From Dyadobacter frigoris (GTDB lineage Bacteria; Bacteroidota; Bacteroidia; Cytophagales; Spirosomataceae): a DNA stretch of 64,000 nucleotides. The translations under genes and the position numbers were made by a program. The stretch is taken from assembly GCF_005280585.1 (NCBI RefSeq), contig NZ_SZVO01000004.1, positions 62,001 through 126,000 on the forward strand. The letters run 5' to 3'. The number at the start of each line of letters is the position of its first letter. The stretch's first letter is position 1. The notes beneath the pieces were generated by a model, which saw only the letters and a list, made by a program, of their open reading frames with translations, made no database searches and was not told the DNA's origin. This document shows positions 1 through 9,203 of the stretch, piece after piece.

Positions 1-657
1 GATACGCTTACGGGTGGAGTCTGCTTTTCTGTTGCAGAGGGTGATATATTTTGCTATAAGCTTGAAAATGAAACGCTTAAAAAACTGGAAAACGTTGATT
101 TACGCCTTGATTATTTTGGCAAATATGACCCGACCCAGCCCGGGAGTATGAGCTATAACTGGCGGAAGGTTTTCTGGCATCCAACGGAGGAAGTAGCTTA
201 TGGTGTACATGGTAATTCTGGTTATCTGTTTCGGTTTGATCCAAGGAATGAGACGATTGAAATCATTGACCGGATTACCTCAGAGGCTTCCAGGAAAAGT
301 GGTATGTTCGATCAGTTCAGCTACGGTTACCTGGGTTTTCAGCTGGGACCTGATCAGAATACAATCTATTACCTTACCGGCGGGCCAGTCTACATCGATG
401 GAAAAAGGATTATAGGTCAGCAGCAAATTGCCAAAGGTGCAGCAAAAGGCTTGGAGAATTTACATTTGGTGACTTATAATATCACTGATCACCTGTATTG
501 CGATCATGGGCCGGTTTTTTATGAAGACGGTTCCAGGCCAACCTATGTAAATTCCATTGCGGTCACTGCCGGGGGAGATATTTATACGTTGGCAAGACAG
601 ACACAAATGGGAAGAGAGATCCAGGATCTGGTAAAAATTGAGAATCCGTTCGAGTGA
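1..657 (+). CDS. Secreted beta-propeller-like protein, 3' part only
   Basis: The frame is open from base 1 to a TGA at 655-657, so this is the last 218 codons of a gene that begins before the window. The ATG at 148 is internal, because the frame runs uninterrupted through it. The protein is rich in aromatic residues and short beta-strand-like repeats (VFWHPTEEVAYGVHG, FQLGPDQNTIYYLTGG, SIAVTAGGDIYTLAR), the look of a WD40/NHL-type propeller. No catalytic motif is visible. It precedes a heparinase-like gene on the same strand with a 211-bp gap, so it may belong to the same catabolic locus. The function is not recognised; the propeller reading is inferred from repeat style only. Confidence 0.7.
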   Translation, partial: DTLTGGVCFSVAEGDIFCYKLENETLKKLENVDLRLDYFGKYDPTQPGSMSYNWRKVFWHPTEEVAYGVHGNSGYLFRFDPRNETIEIIDRITSEASRKSGMFDQFSYGYLGFQLGPDQNTIYYLTGGPVYIDGKRIIGQQQIAKGAAKGLENLHLVTYNITDHLYCDHGPVFYEDGSRPTYVNSIAVTAGGDIYTLARQTQMGREIQDLVKIENPFE

Positions 658-868
658 TCCTTACCCAACCCTGTCGTTTAACGTTCGCATCCGTATATGT
701 TTAACCGTTAGTCTGTTTTAGGGGTGATCCTTCACTGGTTCATTCCTGTCTTTCGGAGCCGGTCACGGTCCGGAACTTACTCCGGGCTGAGATCGGGGAT
801 AACCCCATTGGGTCGTATTTAGATTGTTTTGTAATAGAAAATGAGGTCGAATTTATGGATTTGAAAGA

Positions 869-3800
869 ATGAGATCAGTTAGATTATCCAGGCGAAATTT
901 CGTAAAAGGTGCTGCTTTAACGGTTGTCACTACTGCCAATGTATCCTCTTTATGCAATTTCACAACACAGGAGCCGCAAAAAACTGTTAAAGGTAAACAG
1001 AAGCCTACGATTTACACGCCGGAGAAAATCAGTAATGCCCGTGAAAATATAGCACGATATGACTGGGCAAAAAGCGAGAAGGACCGCGTTGTCGCGGAGG
1101 CAGACCATTATCTTACCCGAGGGCTGCATTACTGGTGGGGCCTGATAACGCCCCAGTCTTTACCCAGAAGTTATGCAGTGAATGAAGTCGGGGGAAGTCC
1201 CACAACCGGATTGAAGATCAATGAATTCGGAACGTATCCTTATACTTACAATGCCTTTGCCCATCCCTGGAAAATTACCGATCCCAGTACCGGTTTACAA
1301 TATCCTTCCAATGATTTTGCCGGTTACTACACCAGCGGGCTCGACGTAAACGGAATTTTTACACCCGCCCTGGCAGACCGTTCCCTGCTAAAAAACACAC
1401 TTTATCCTGACAAACCAGTCAACTGGGGCGTAGATGATGGTTTTGGATGGGTGGATGAAAATGGTAACCGGTTTACCTTCGTAGCGTATTATGTTCACTG
1501 GGCTTTATGGGATCACAAAGGGCTTATTTCCAGGGCTCTGAGTGCTTTCAGGCAAGCTTTTGTGTTTACAGGAAATCCCGTTTATGCCCAAGCCGGCATC
1601 GTCATGCTCGTTCGTATTGCGGACGTTTACCCGGATATGGATTCGTTGTGCTACAAATGGGAGGATGGCTTTCGGAATTCGCATGGCGGAACCGGGCAGG
1701 GAAAGGTCCTGGGTTGTATTTGGGAAACAGAATACTTACCCGATATGATTCGAGCCTATGATGCTTTTTTTTTATCTTTCAAGGATGAAGCAGTCCTCAC
1801 TTTTTTACGTAGCCAATCCTTTACAGCAAACCGGAAAATTCCGTTGGATTCAGCTGCTGCCATACAACTTCATATCGAGGAAGGATTTATAAAACAGATT
1901 TTTCCTGCGATAAAAAAGGCGCAGATCCACGGAAACACAGGTATGCACCAGATGGTACTTGCGCTGGCAGCGGTTGCTTATGATACATTTCCCGATACAA
2001 AAGAGTGGCTTAACTTTAATTTTCAGGCGGGGGAAAGGCTCAGTAGCCCGAACTGGCATGTCACAGGCGGAAATTTACTGGCAGTGCTTGTCAATGACCT
2101 GGACAGGGACGGCTTTGGTTATGAGGCTTCTCCGGATTACAATAATCTTTGGTTCGTCCATCTGAAGCTGGTAGCAGATATTTTGCTTGATTACAAGGGA
2201 TATACGGGGGCGGATCTGTATAAAAATCCAAAGTTCCGTAAAATGTTCTATTCCTTTTTCAATCTGATCCTGTCCGATCACTTCACTGCGCAGATCGGAG
2301 ATTCCGGCGCGACAGGAAATCGTGGTATTATTGTAGATCCCAAAGATTTCGCCTGTGGATACCAGGTCTACAAAGATCCGCTGCTTGCCAGGCTAGCCTA
2401 TTATTTCAATGGTAATACCAGCCAGGGTATGCGTGGAGATATTTTTTCACGAAATCCATTAGAGATCAGTGCGGAAATAGACAGGGTGATTCTTAAAGAA
2501 GGAGCGTTCAGTTATGAAAGTGTAAATTTATCCGGTTATGGATTCGCGGCGCTCCGGAAGACGTTTCCTGAAAGTGAAGTTCGGGGTGGAATACAAAAAG
2601 AACAACATGATCTGTGGCTTTATTTCGGCAGAAGTGGCGGTCATGGGCACAGCGACAAACTTAATATCGGTCTGCATGCTTTTGGTCTTGATCTTGCACC
2701 TGATCTTGGTTACCCGGAAAGAACGGGGGAGTGGCCTTCCAGGCTGGAATGGACCCGGAACACGATAAGTCATAATACCGTAGTTGTTGATGAGTGCATG
2801 CAAACGGATAGCTGGGAAGGTACACCACTTCATTTTGAGAACCATGATTTCATCAGGCTGATCGACGTAGATGCCAGTAAGGCTTATCCGCAAACATCCG
2901 AGTACCGCCGCACCGTTGCCATGGTCAGTGTAGATGATGAACAGGTCTATTATCTTGATCTGTTCCGGATTTCAGGAGGGAATCACCATCATTTTAGCTT
3001 TCACGGAGGCGAAAGCTTGTCGGTCAGCACTTCTGGTATCCGGCTGACACCTCAGTCCGGAGGTACTTATGCAGGGGCCGATGTAAGTTATGCGACCCGT
3101 AAAGACAGTAAAGGCGGCTGGGATTATAAGGGAAGTGGGTTTCATTATTTGAAAAACGCAGAACGGGATACTGATCCGGCTTGTCCGTTTTCGGTGGACT
3201 GGCTGTTGGTCGGGAATAGGGAATCAGTACAACAACAAGAGCCCCATTTAAAGCTGACGATGCTTAATTGTGTCGATGATGTTGCGCTTGCTGATGGTAT
3301 TCCTCCGGTAAACGGACGTAATCCCGCTAGTCTTCGGTACATGGTAGCACATCGGAAAGGCGTTGACCTTCAAAGTGTCTTTATATCTGTTCTGGAGCCG
3401 TATCTAAACCATTCTCAAATTAATTCCTGCGAAAAAGTGTCAGTCAGATGCAATAATCTGCCTGTTGCCGACACGATTGCGGTGGCGGTAAAGGTATGCC
3501 TTAAAAATGGCCGGACTGATTATCTGGTACAGTCGACAAATCCTGCCATGAGGCTGTGGGTAGACGGAAAATACGTTTTCCAGGGATTTTTTGGTGCATT
3601 GGCAGAACGGAATGGGAAGATTGTTAAGGGTTTTATAAGTGATGGTGGTTTTATCGGTAAGCCGGCCGGCGTCTTTGTAAAGAATGCTGTTCCTGCCGTT
3701 ACGGGAACAGTAACCGGTTTTACAAAAGAGTTAAGGGGCGATAATTGTCTGATTGTTAGCCTAGATAGAAAAATTTTGTTGCCCGAATCGCTTAAAGGTC

Positions 3801-4024
3801 GAACCATATACATCAATAACGAGGGCAAGAGAAATGCCACTTATAGGATTGAGGCTGTCAGTAAAACGGGCAGCCGGAAACTTGAACTTGCACTAGGAAA
3901 TGTAACCTTAATTCAAAGATTTGCAGATGATCACCAAACCAGTTCCTGGTATATTTACGACATAGCCGAGGGTGATAAGTTCAGGATACCTATGTCCAGT
4001 TCAAAACTGATCCATCGCTTTTAA
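869..4024 (+). CDS. Tat-exported heparinase II/III family polysaccharide lyase
   Basis: A 1051-residue protein. Residues 7-13 (SRRNFVK) form a textbook twin-arginine motif followed by a short hydrophobic stretch, so it should be exported folded. Residues about 350-420 (GNTGMHQMVLALAA, then YEASPDYNN) look like the alpha/alpha-toroid catalytic part of heparinase/alginate-lyase-type enzymes. Residues about 588-612 (GGHGHSDKLNIGLHAFGLDL) are the characteristic heparinase II/III C-terminal beta-sandwich motif. Family members eliminate across uronic-acid linkages of acidic polysaccharides; the substrate here is unknown. The ORF is longer than common heparinase-like lyases (600-900 aa), with an extra C-terminal domain of about 200 residues. 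The ceramidase-like gene follows after 22 bp, so the two are probably cotranscribed. Confidence 0.85.
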   Translation: MRSVRLSRRNFVKGAALTVVTTANVSSLCNFTTQEPQKTVKGKQKPTIYTPEKISNARENIARYDWAKSEKDRVVAEADHYLTRGLHYWWGLITPQSLPRSYAVNEVGGSPTTGLKINEFGTYPYTYNAFAHPWKITDPSTGLQYPSNDFAGYYTSGLDVNGIFTPALADRSLLKNTLYPDKPVNWGVDDGFGWVDENGNRFTFVAYYVHWALWDHKGLISRALSAFRQAFVFTGNPVYAQAGIVMLVRIADVYPDMDSLCYKWEDGFRNSHGGTGQGKVLGCIWETEYLPDMIRAYDAFFLSFKDEAVLTFLRSQSFTANRKIPLDSAAAIQLHIEEGFIKQIFPAIKKAQIHGNTGMHQMVLALAAVAYDTFPDTKEWLNFNFQAGERLSSPNWHVTGGNLLAVLVNDLDRDGFGYEASPDYNNLWFVHLKLVADILLDYKGYTGADLYKNPKFRKMFYSFFNLILSDHFTAQIGDSGATGNRGIIVDPKDFACGYQVYKDPLLARLAYYFNGNTSQGMRGDIFSRNPLEISAEIDRVILKEGAFSYESVNLSGYGFAALRKTFPESEVRGGIQKEQHDLWLYFGRSGGHGHSDKLNIGLHAFGLDLAPDLGYPERTGEWPSRLEWTRNTISHNTVVVDECMQTDSWEGTPLHFENHDFIRLIDVDASKAYPQTSEYRRTVAMVSVDDEQVYYLDLFRISGGNHHHFSFHGGESLSVSTSGIRLTPQSGGTYAGADVSYATRKDSKGGWDYKGSGFHYLKNAERDTDPACPFSVDWLLVGNRESVQQQEPHLKLTMLNCVDDVALADGIPPVNGRNPASLRYMVAHRKGVDLQSVFISVLEPYLNHSQINSCEKVSVRCNNLPVADTIAVAVKVCLKNGRTDYLVQSTNPAMRLWVDGKYVFQGFFGALAERNGKIVKGFISDGGFIGKPAGVFVKNAVPAVTGTVTGFTKELRGDNCLIVSLDRKILLPESLKGRTIYINNEGKRNATYRIEAVSKTGSRKLELALGNVTLIQRFADDHQTSSWYIYDIAEGDKFRIPMSSSKLIHRF

Positions 4025-4046
4025 AAAAGCACAAAATTATCCCGCC

Positions 4047-5396
4047 ATGATAAAAAAGACAATTCTACTGTTCCCGCTCTTAATTTTGGTATTCAAAATC
4101 AGCGCTCAGAGTGTGCGCGTCGGTGTTTTTTATGCAAATGTTACACCGCTCATCGGCAGTCCCGTGGCTTACTCTGCCGTGCGGTCCATTCAGGATTCGT
4201 TGAGCGCAAGGGGTATTGTAATTCTTTCGGAAGAAAAACCGGTCGTTATTTGTGCGGTTGACTGGATCGGTATATCTAATGAAGGGCAGGATTTATTTAA
4301 AAATGCATTGGCCAAAGCAGCCGGTACAACATCTGACCGGGTTTCTATCCATGCACTTCACCAGCACGACGGGCCGGCCAGTGACTTTACAATTGCCAAA
4401 ATCCTGGCGGACTACGGGCTGGGAGGGGTTTATTTCGATAATTCATTTTTATACAGAACTATAGATCAGGTAGCAAAGGCTGTAAAATATGCCAAAGAGA
4501 ATGCCCGGCCCGTGAGCCATGTAGGATTTGGAGAAGCAAAAGTTGAAAAAGTTGCATCCACACGCAGAGTGATGGGGGCGGATGGCAAGGTGGCCTTTGT
4601 CCGCTGGAGCAGCGCAACGGATTCTGCATCCATGACCGCTCCTGAGGGATTGATTGATCCGCTGCTGAAATCTGTAAGTTTTTGGAACGGAAATATACCG
4701 CTCGTTGTGTTGAGTTTCTACGCGACACACCCGCAAAGCCACTATGGAAAAGGGGATGTGAGCTGTGAATTTGTGGGGATTGCCAGAAATGAAAGGCAAA
4801 AAAAAATGCACGGCGTTCCCAATATTTATCTTACTGGCGCAAGTGGAAATGTGGCTGCTGGGAAGTATAACAATGGCGCCGATACTACCCGCTATGTTTT
4901 GGCCGGAAGGATAGAAACAGCCATGCAAAATGCCTGGATAGCGACAAAAAAGAAACCGGTCAGGATGAGTGATCTGTCATGGAAAAGTATACAGGTTTCC
5001 TTGCCTCTGGGCCAAAATATTGTGGAAAAAGATCTGAGGGCGATATTGTCAGATCCTAAGATGCTGCCACTGGATAAATACGGAGCGGCAGAAAAACTCG
5101 CCTGGTTGTTGCGAACACAGCAAGGTTTCAAAGCCAGTGTTTCAGCTTTGCGGATTGGGAATGTGTGGCTCTTGAACCTACCCGGGGAGTGTTTTGTGGA
5201 ATACCAGCTGGCTGCGCAGAAAATGAAGCCGGGCGGGCATGTCTGCACAGCCGCATACGATGAATATGGTCCGGGTTACATCGGTACAAAGTTATCTTAC
5301 GCCCAGGGCGGGTATGAAACCAGTGACCTGAATTCTGGTGTGTCCGGTGACGCAGAAGCTGTTTTGATGAATGCGATATCAGAAGTTTTGAAATGA
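4047..5396 (+). CDS. Neutral/alkaline ceramidase-like secreted protein
   Basis: 449 residues with a Sec signal peptide (about 1-20, ending ISAQ). The start of the mature part (RVGVFYANVTPLIGSP) and the motif HALHQHDGP at about residues 102-110 are typical of the neutral/alkaline non-lysosomal ceramidase N-terminal domain, which holds a metal-binding His cluster. True ceramidases are longer (over 650 aa) and have a C-terminal immunoglobulin-like domain that is absent here, so this is the shorter N-terminal-domain-only type common in Bacteroidota polysaccharide loci, whose substrate is generally not known. It starts 22 bp after the lyase gene. Amide hydrolysis of an N-acyl sugar or lipid is inferred from the family, not shown. 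Confidence 0.75.
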   Translation: MIKKTILLFPLLILVFKISAQSVRVGVFYANVTPLIGSPVAYSAVRSIQDSLSARGIVILSEEKPVVICAVDWIGISNEGQDLFKNALAKAAGTTSDRVSIHALHQHDGPASDFTIAKILADYGLGGVYFDNSFLYRTIDQVAKAVKYAKENARPVSHVGFGEAKVEKVASTRRVMGADGKVAFVRWSSATDSASMTAPEGLIDPLLKSVSFWNGNIPLVVLSFYATHPQSHYGKGDVSCEFVGIARNERQKKMHGVPNIYLTGASGNVAAGKYNNGADTTRYVLAGRIETAMQNAWIATKKKPVRMSDLSWKSIQVSLPLGQNIVEKDLRAILSDPKMLPLDKYGAAEKLAWLLRTQQGFKASVSALRIGNVWLLNLPGECFVEYQLAAQKMKPGGHVCTAAYDEYGPGYIGTKLSYAQGGYETSDLNSGVSGDAEAVLMNAISEVLK

Positions 5397-6030
5397 AAAT
5401 TGTATACAAAATGTAAGATGTAATTTTAAATGCTTTAAAAACTTCTTGCACGACAACTGTAAATCCTGCTTAGGACGCAGTGGTCGTGGGATCGATGCCA
5501 GTATTGTCAAGGCTTTGGGTTGTGCTTGCGTAAAGTAAATTCATCATTGAATGTCAATTTTCTATCGCCAAATGATATTCATTCGAAGTAAATGATTGCA
5601 TATTTCAATTTAACCCCAAGAAAATTTTTGAAATTTAAGTTATATAAAAATGTTATTCTTTTTTTATAAACATTTATAGCATATATTTGTATACATAAAA
5701 TTTCTAAACCGTATATTTTCCACTTGACAAGTATCGCCTATGAAAAGGAATTAAACAATTGATTGCCTCTATCCGTCTTAATCCGGCAACTTTCCGCTGG
5801 TCAATCCCTTTTTTGCCTTTTTTAAATCCGTTCATCTTTTCCTCTTAATTCAGGGAACTTTTTTGTGTGAATTAAAATACAAATGCTTGGTGTCGGTGGA
5901 GTGCCGCAGATGCATACATTCTGGTTTGCCAGCATTCCTTTGAGACCTACGTGGGAAGTATTTCCATGTATTCATTTTTTTGACCTCAATACATTACCAT
6001 TTTGAAAAAACATTATCTAAAAAAATCACT
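5397..6030 (+). other. Long intergenic leader upstream of SusC
   Basis: About 630 bp without a credible gene. It contains a perfect 10-bp palindrome TTGTATACAA at 5400-5409 and a Bacteroidota-type -7 box TATATTTG at 5682-5689 in AT-rich sequence. If transcription starts just after this box, the susC mRNA has a leader of about 330 nt. No known riboswitch pattern was recognised in it. Confidence 0.4.
5682..5689 (+). promoter_or_regulatory. Putative -7 box (TAnnTTTG) of the SusC/SusD operon
   Basis: TATATTTG matches the Bacteroidota primary-sigma -7 consensus exactly. The -33 region at the expected 19-bp spacing reads TTT rather than TTG, so support is partial. It overlaps a TTGTATACAT sequence (5688-5697) similar to the palindrome at 5400. 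Confidence 0.4.
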
Positions 6031-9000
6031 ATGAAAAAGCATAGCTGTCTGCAAATCGGTATAGCGCTTCTTTTAATGTTCAGTTTTTTACTTATTGATC
6101 CGGACATTGTTCTGGCTCAGAATTTAAGGGAGCTGAAAGGTTCTGTTACAGACGCAAAAACAAAGGAACCCATTCCGGGGGCCAATATCGTCCTGAAAGG
6201 AACGACTACGGGCACTTCAACCGATAAGGATGGGAATTTTTCCATCCAGGTGAGTGACGAGAGTATCATCACTGCATCTTTTGTCGGTTATGATGCTTAT
6301 GAAGTAAGAGTATCAAATCGTTCCTCTTTAAAAATATTGCTGGAGCCCGGCCAGGCCAATCTGGATGAGGTGGTTGTGGTTGGCTATGGTACCCAGAAGA
6401 AGGCAAATCTGACTGGAGCCGTATCTTCCGTAGATTCAAAAACGATTCAAAACAGGCCCGTCAACAATTTGGCGAGTGCTTTGCAGGGCGCCGCGGCAGG
6501 ACTTATCGTAACCCGGAGCTCAGGCCAGCCTGGTAATGAAGACATTCGGATTCAGATCCGCGGGCAGACTTCCGCAAACGGAGGTGTCAATCCACTTCTT
6601 ATTGTCGATGGTGTTGCGGCGCCAATTGGTACCCTTACTGCCCTGAACCCGAATGACGTTGAGAATGTAACCATTCTTAAAGACGCTGCTGCGGCTGCAA
6701 TTTATGGAGCGCAGGCAGCCGGAGGGGTGATTTTGGTTACTACAAAAAAAGGTAAATCCGGTAAGACCGTTTTTGAATATTCCACACTTTACGGAATGAC
6801 CAAGCCAATGAACCTGCCCGAAAGGCTGTCGCTGCTTCAGGAGGCGGAATACGTAAACCTCTCGCAGACCAACGCAGGTTTTGCCAGAGGATACACGGAC
6901 GTGGATCTGGAAAGAATAAGAAATAATGTTCCGTATGTTGTCAATCCTTCCGATACAAACAGGTATATTTTTTACAACCAGGAAAATCCGATGAAGCAGA
7001 TCCTACGGAACCATTCCTCAACAAGAAGTCATAATTTCAGTGCTCGTGGCGGTACCGATAAGATTAACTATGCTACTTCTCTGGGTTATTTTGGGCAGCA
7101 GGGTATTTTCAAAGTTGGTCCTGATAAACTTGATCGTATCAATGCGCGTATAAACATGGGCGTTCAGCTTACCAAAAGCATTTCTTTCGACACCAGAATA
7201 GCCTACACCCATCAGGAAATAAAGTCTTCTTCGCGCTCGGCGGGTGGCGTGGGAAGTGTCGATCTGCTTAATCAGCTTTATCGTTTTCGTCAGCGCTGGC
7301 CTTTACTTACACCCGAAGGGCGGCTGAATGGCGCGGGTGTGGGATCCGGCATCGATACGTACGCATACCTGAAAGAGGGCGGATACAATAATACCAACAA
7401 CAATAATTTTGACGGGGTGTTTACATTAAAGGTGGCCACTCCCATCAAGGGTCTCCAGCTCAGAGGAGTGTATGGGGCGCAGTATCAGCGGAGCGACAAT
7501 GCTGTCTTTAACCGTACGGTAACCACTTGGTATCGCTACACACCCGGATTGCTGCTCAACAGCCCTAACAGTTATGGTCTGGACAGGGCGCTTACATCGA
7601 ATAAGAATGTTCAGTTCCTTGCCGACTATGACGTCGTGTTAGGTACAAGACATAAAATTCACGCGCTCGCGGGTTATCAGTGGGAAGACAGCCGCTACTC
7701 ATCCGTTTATGCGGCGGCCCAGAATCTGATCAGTAACGATCTGCCATCGTTAAACCTGGGTGACAACACCACCAAAACAAATAGTGAAACCATCTACACT
7801 TATGCAAACCAATCCTACTTCGGAAGACTGAATTACAGCTTTGCCGATAAGTATTTGTTTGAGGCTACGCTGCGGATGGATGAAAGCTCCCGGCTTTCTC
7901 CTGACCTGAGAAGGAAGACATTTCCGGCCGTATCAGCAGGTTGGAACTTACAAAAGGAAGACTGGTTTGCCAATGTGCTGCCTTTGTTTTCTGAATTTAA
8001 ACTACGTGGATCCTGGGGCCAGCTGGGTAGTGCACTCGGCGGTGCGATTGGCTATTATGACTACATGAATGTATTGTCGAGTGGATCGGGGCTGGTATTG
8101 GGTAATCCCGAAACGCGCAGTACATACTTTTATCAAAGCCAGGTTCCCTCCGCTAACTTGACCTGGGAAACAGTTCAGACAACAAACTGGGGGGCGGACT
8201 TTGGCTTTCTGAAAAATAAGTTGCAGGTCAGTGCTGACTATTACGTCAAGTACAATAAAAATATGCTGACTCCCCAGATTTTGCCCGCCACTTTTGGTGT
8301 CAGCACACCAAGGAAGAATAACGGTGAGCTCAAATCCTGGGGCTGGGAGCTCGAAGCGAAATACAATGACCGGGCGGGCAATTTGATTTATTCGGTTGGT
8401 TTCAACGTATCAGACAATAACAATAAGTTGATAAGCTACAATGGCGAAAAGGTAATTTATCCAGGCACAATAGGTACGCTGGAAGGATATGGGCGCAATT
8501 CGATTTGGGGTTATAAAACCGATGGATATTTCAAATCCAAAGAGGAGGTCAGGGATTCATGGACTTTCCAGGATACCCGTACCGGTCCTGGTGATGTGAA
8601 ATATATTGATGTAAACGGTGACGGCAGGATCAACTCTGGAAACGGAACGCCTGAAAATCATGGCGACCTTGTGTACATGGGAACAGATCAGCCACGGTAT
8701 ACTTTTGGGTTTAATGGCAGCATGGAGTACAAAGGATTTGACTTTTCGTTTTTCCTGCAGGGTGTAGGAAAGCGTACGCTATTTCCAACTTATTATGCTG
8801 TTGCACCGCAGCCCGACAGCTGGATCATGCCTTTGAAGCTGCACATGGATTACTGGACTCCGGAAAATCCTAACGCTAGATTTCCCCGGCCTTATCTGCG
8901 CGATACCCATAACTATCTTCCCTCCGATAAATGGATTTTTAATGGCCGGTATGTCAGGCTGAAGAATATTCAGGTTGGTTATTCTCTTCCGTCAGCGATG

Positions 9001-9174
9001 CTTTCGAAAATTAAGATTTCCAGGGCCAGAATCTTCTTCAGTGGTCAGGATTTGCTTACGCTCAGCTCTTTGGGTGTTTTTAAACAGCTGTTGAATCCGG
9101 AGTACGCAACCGGTGGTGGCCATGATTATCCGATCGCATCGACGGCTTCTCTGGGTTTGAATATTTCATTTTAA
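6031..9174 (+). CDS. SusC/RagA family TonB-linked outer-membrane transporter
   Basis: 1047 residues. The start is the ATG at 6031, which gives a clean signal peptide (about 1-29, ending VLAQ). The frame can be opened earlier only by a TTG at 5980 that adds a non-signal extension. After the signal come a carboxypeptidase-D-like regulatory domain (LRELKGSVTDAKTKEPIPGA, about 30-115), the SusC signature VVVVGYGTQKKANLTGAV, a plug domain (QGAAAGL, IQIRGQTS, LLIVDG) and a long beta-barrel ending in an aromatic residue (NISF). SusC proteins are TonB-driven pores that import oligosaccharides with a SusD lid. The partner SusD starts 29 bp downstream. It is the uptake gate of the locus, importing the products of the surface or periplasmic lyase and GH20 proteins. 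Confidence 0.95.
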   Translation: MKKHSCLQIGIALLLMFSFLLIDPDIVLAQNLRELKGSVTDAKTKEPIPGANIVLKGTTTGTSTDKDGNFSIQVSDESIITASFVGYDAYEVRVSNRSSLKILLEPGQANLDEVVVVGYGTQKKANLTGAVSSVDSKTIQNRPVNNLASALQGAAAGLIVTRSSGQPGNEDIRIQIRGQTSANGGVNPLLIVDGVAAPIGTLTALNPNDVENVTILKDAAAAAIYGAQAAGGVILVTTKKGKSGKTVFEYSTLYGMTKPMNLPERLSLLQEAEYVNLSQTNAGFARGYTDVDLERIRNNVPYVVNPSDTNRYIFYNQENPMKQILRNHSSTRSHNFSARGGTDKINYATSLGYFGQQGIFKVGPDKLDRINARINMGVQLTKSISFDTRIAYTHQEIKSSSRSAGGVGSVDLLNQLYRFRQRWPLLTPEGRLNGAGVGSGIDTYAYLKEGGYNNTNNNNFDGVFTLKVATPIKGLQLRGVYGAQYQRSDNAVFNRTVTTWYRYTPGLLLNSPNSYGLDRALTSNKNVQFLADYDVVLGTRHKIHALAGYQWEDSRYSSVYAAAQNLISNDLPSLNLGDNTTKTNSETIYTYANQSYFGRLNYSFADKYLFEATLRMDESSRLSPDLRRKTFPAVSAGWNLQKEDWFANVLPLFSEFKLRGSWGQLGSALGGAIGYYDYMNVLSSGSGLVLGNPETRSTYFYQSQVPSANLTWETVQTTNWGADFGFLKNKLQVSADYYVKYNKNMLTPQILPATFGVSTPRKNNGELKSWGWELEAKYNDRAGNLIYSVGFNVSDNNNKLISYNGEKVIYPGTIGTLEGYGRNSIWGYKTDGYFKSKEEVRDSWTFQDTRTGPGDVKYIDVNGDGRINSGNGTPENHGDLVYMGTDQPRYTFGFNGSMEYKGFDFSFFLQGVGKRTLFPTYYAVAPQPDSWIMPLKLHMDYWTPENPNARFPRPYLRDTHNYLPSDKWIFNGRYVRLKNIQVGYSLPSAMLSKIKISRARIFFSGQDLLTLSSLGVFKQLLNPEYATGGGHDYPIASTASLGLNISF

Positions 9175-9203
9175 CCATATTCAGATACATTAAATCGATA
9201 AAA

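Noticed and set aside
661-868. CTGAGA and GGGGATAACCCC words suggesting a TPP-type riboswitch
   Set aside because: The other TPP blocks are missing and the downstream gene is a polysaccharide lyase, so the resemblance is chance.
4252-5451. Many antisense frames over the ceramidase-like and neighbouring genes
   Set aside because: They are shadows of the coding strand with no domain features; no independent start or conservation signal.
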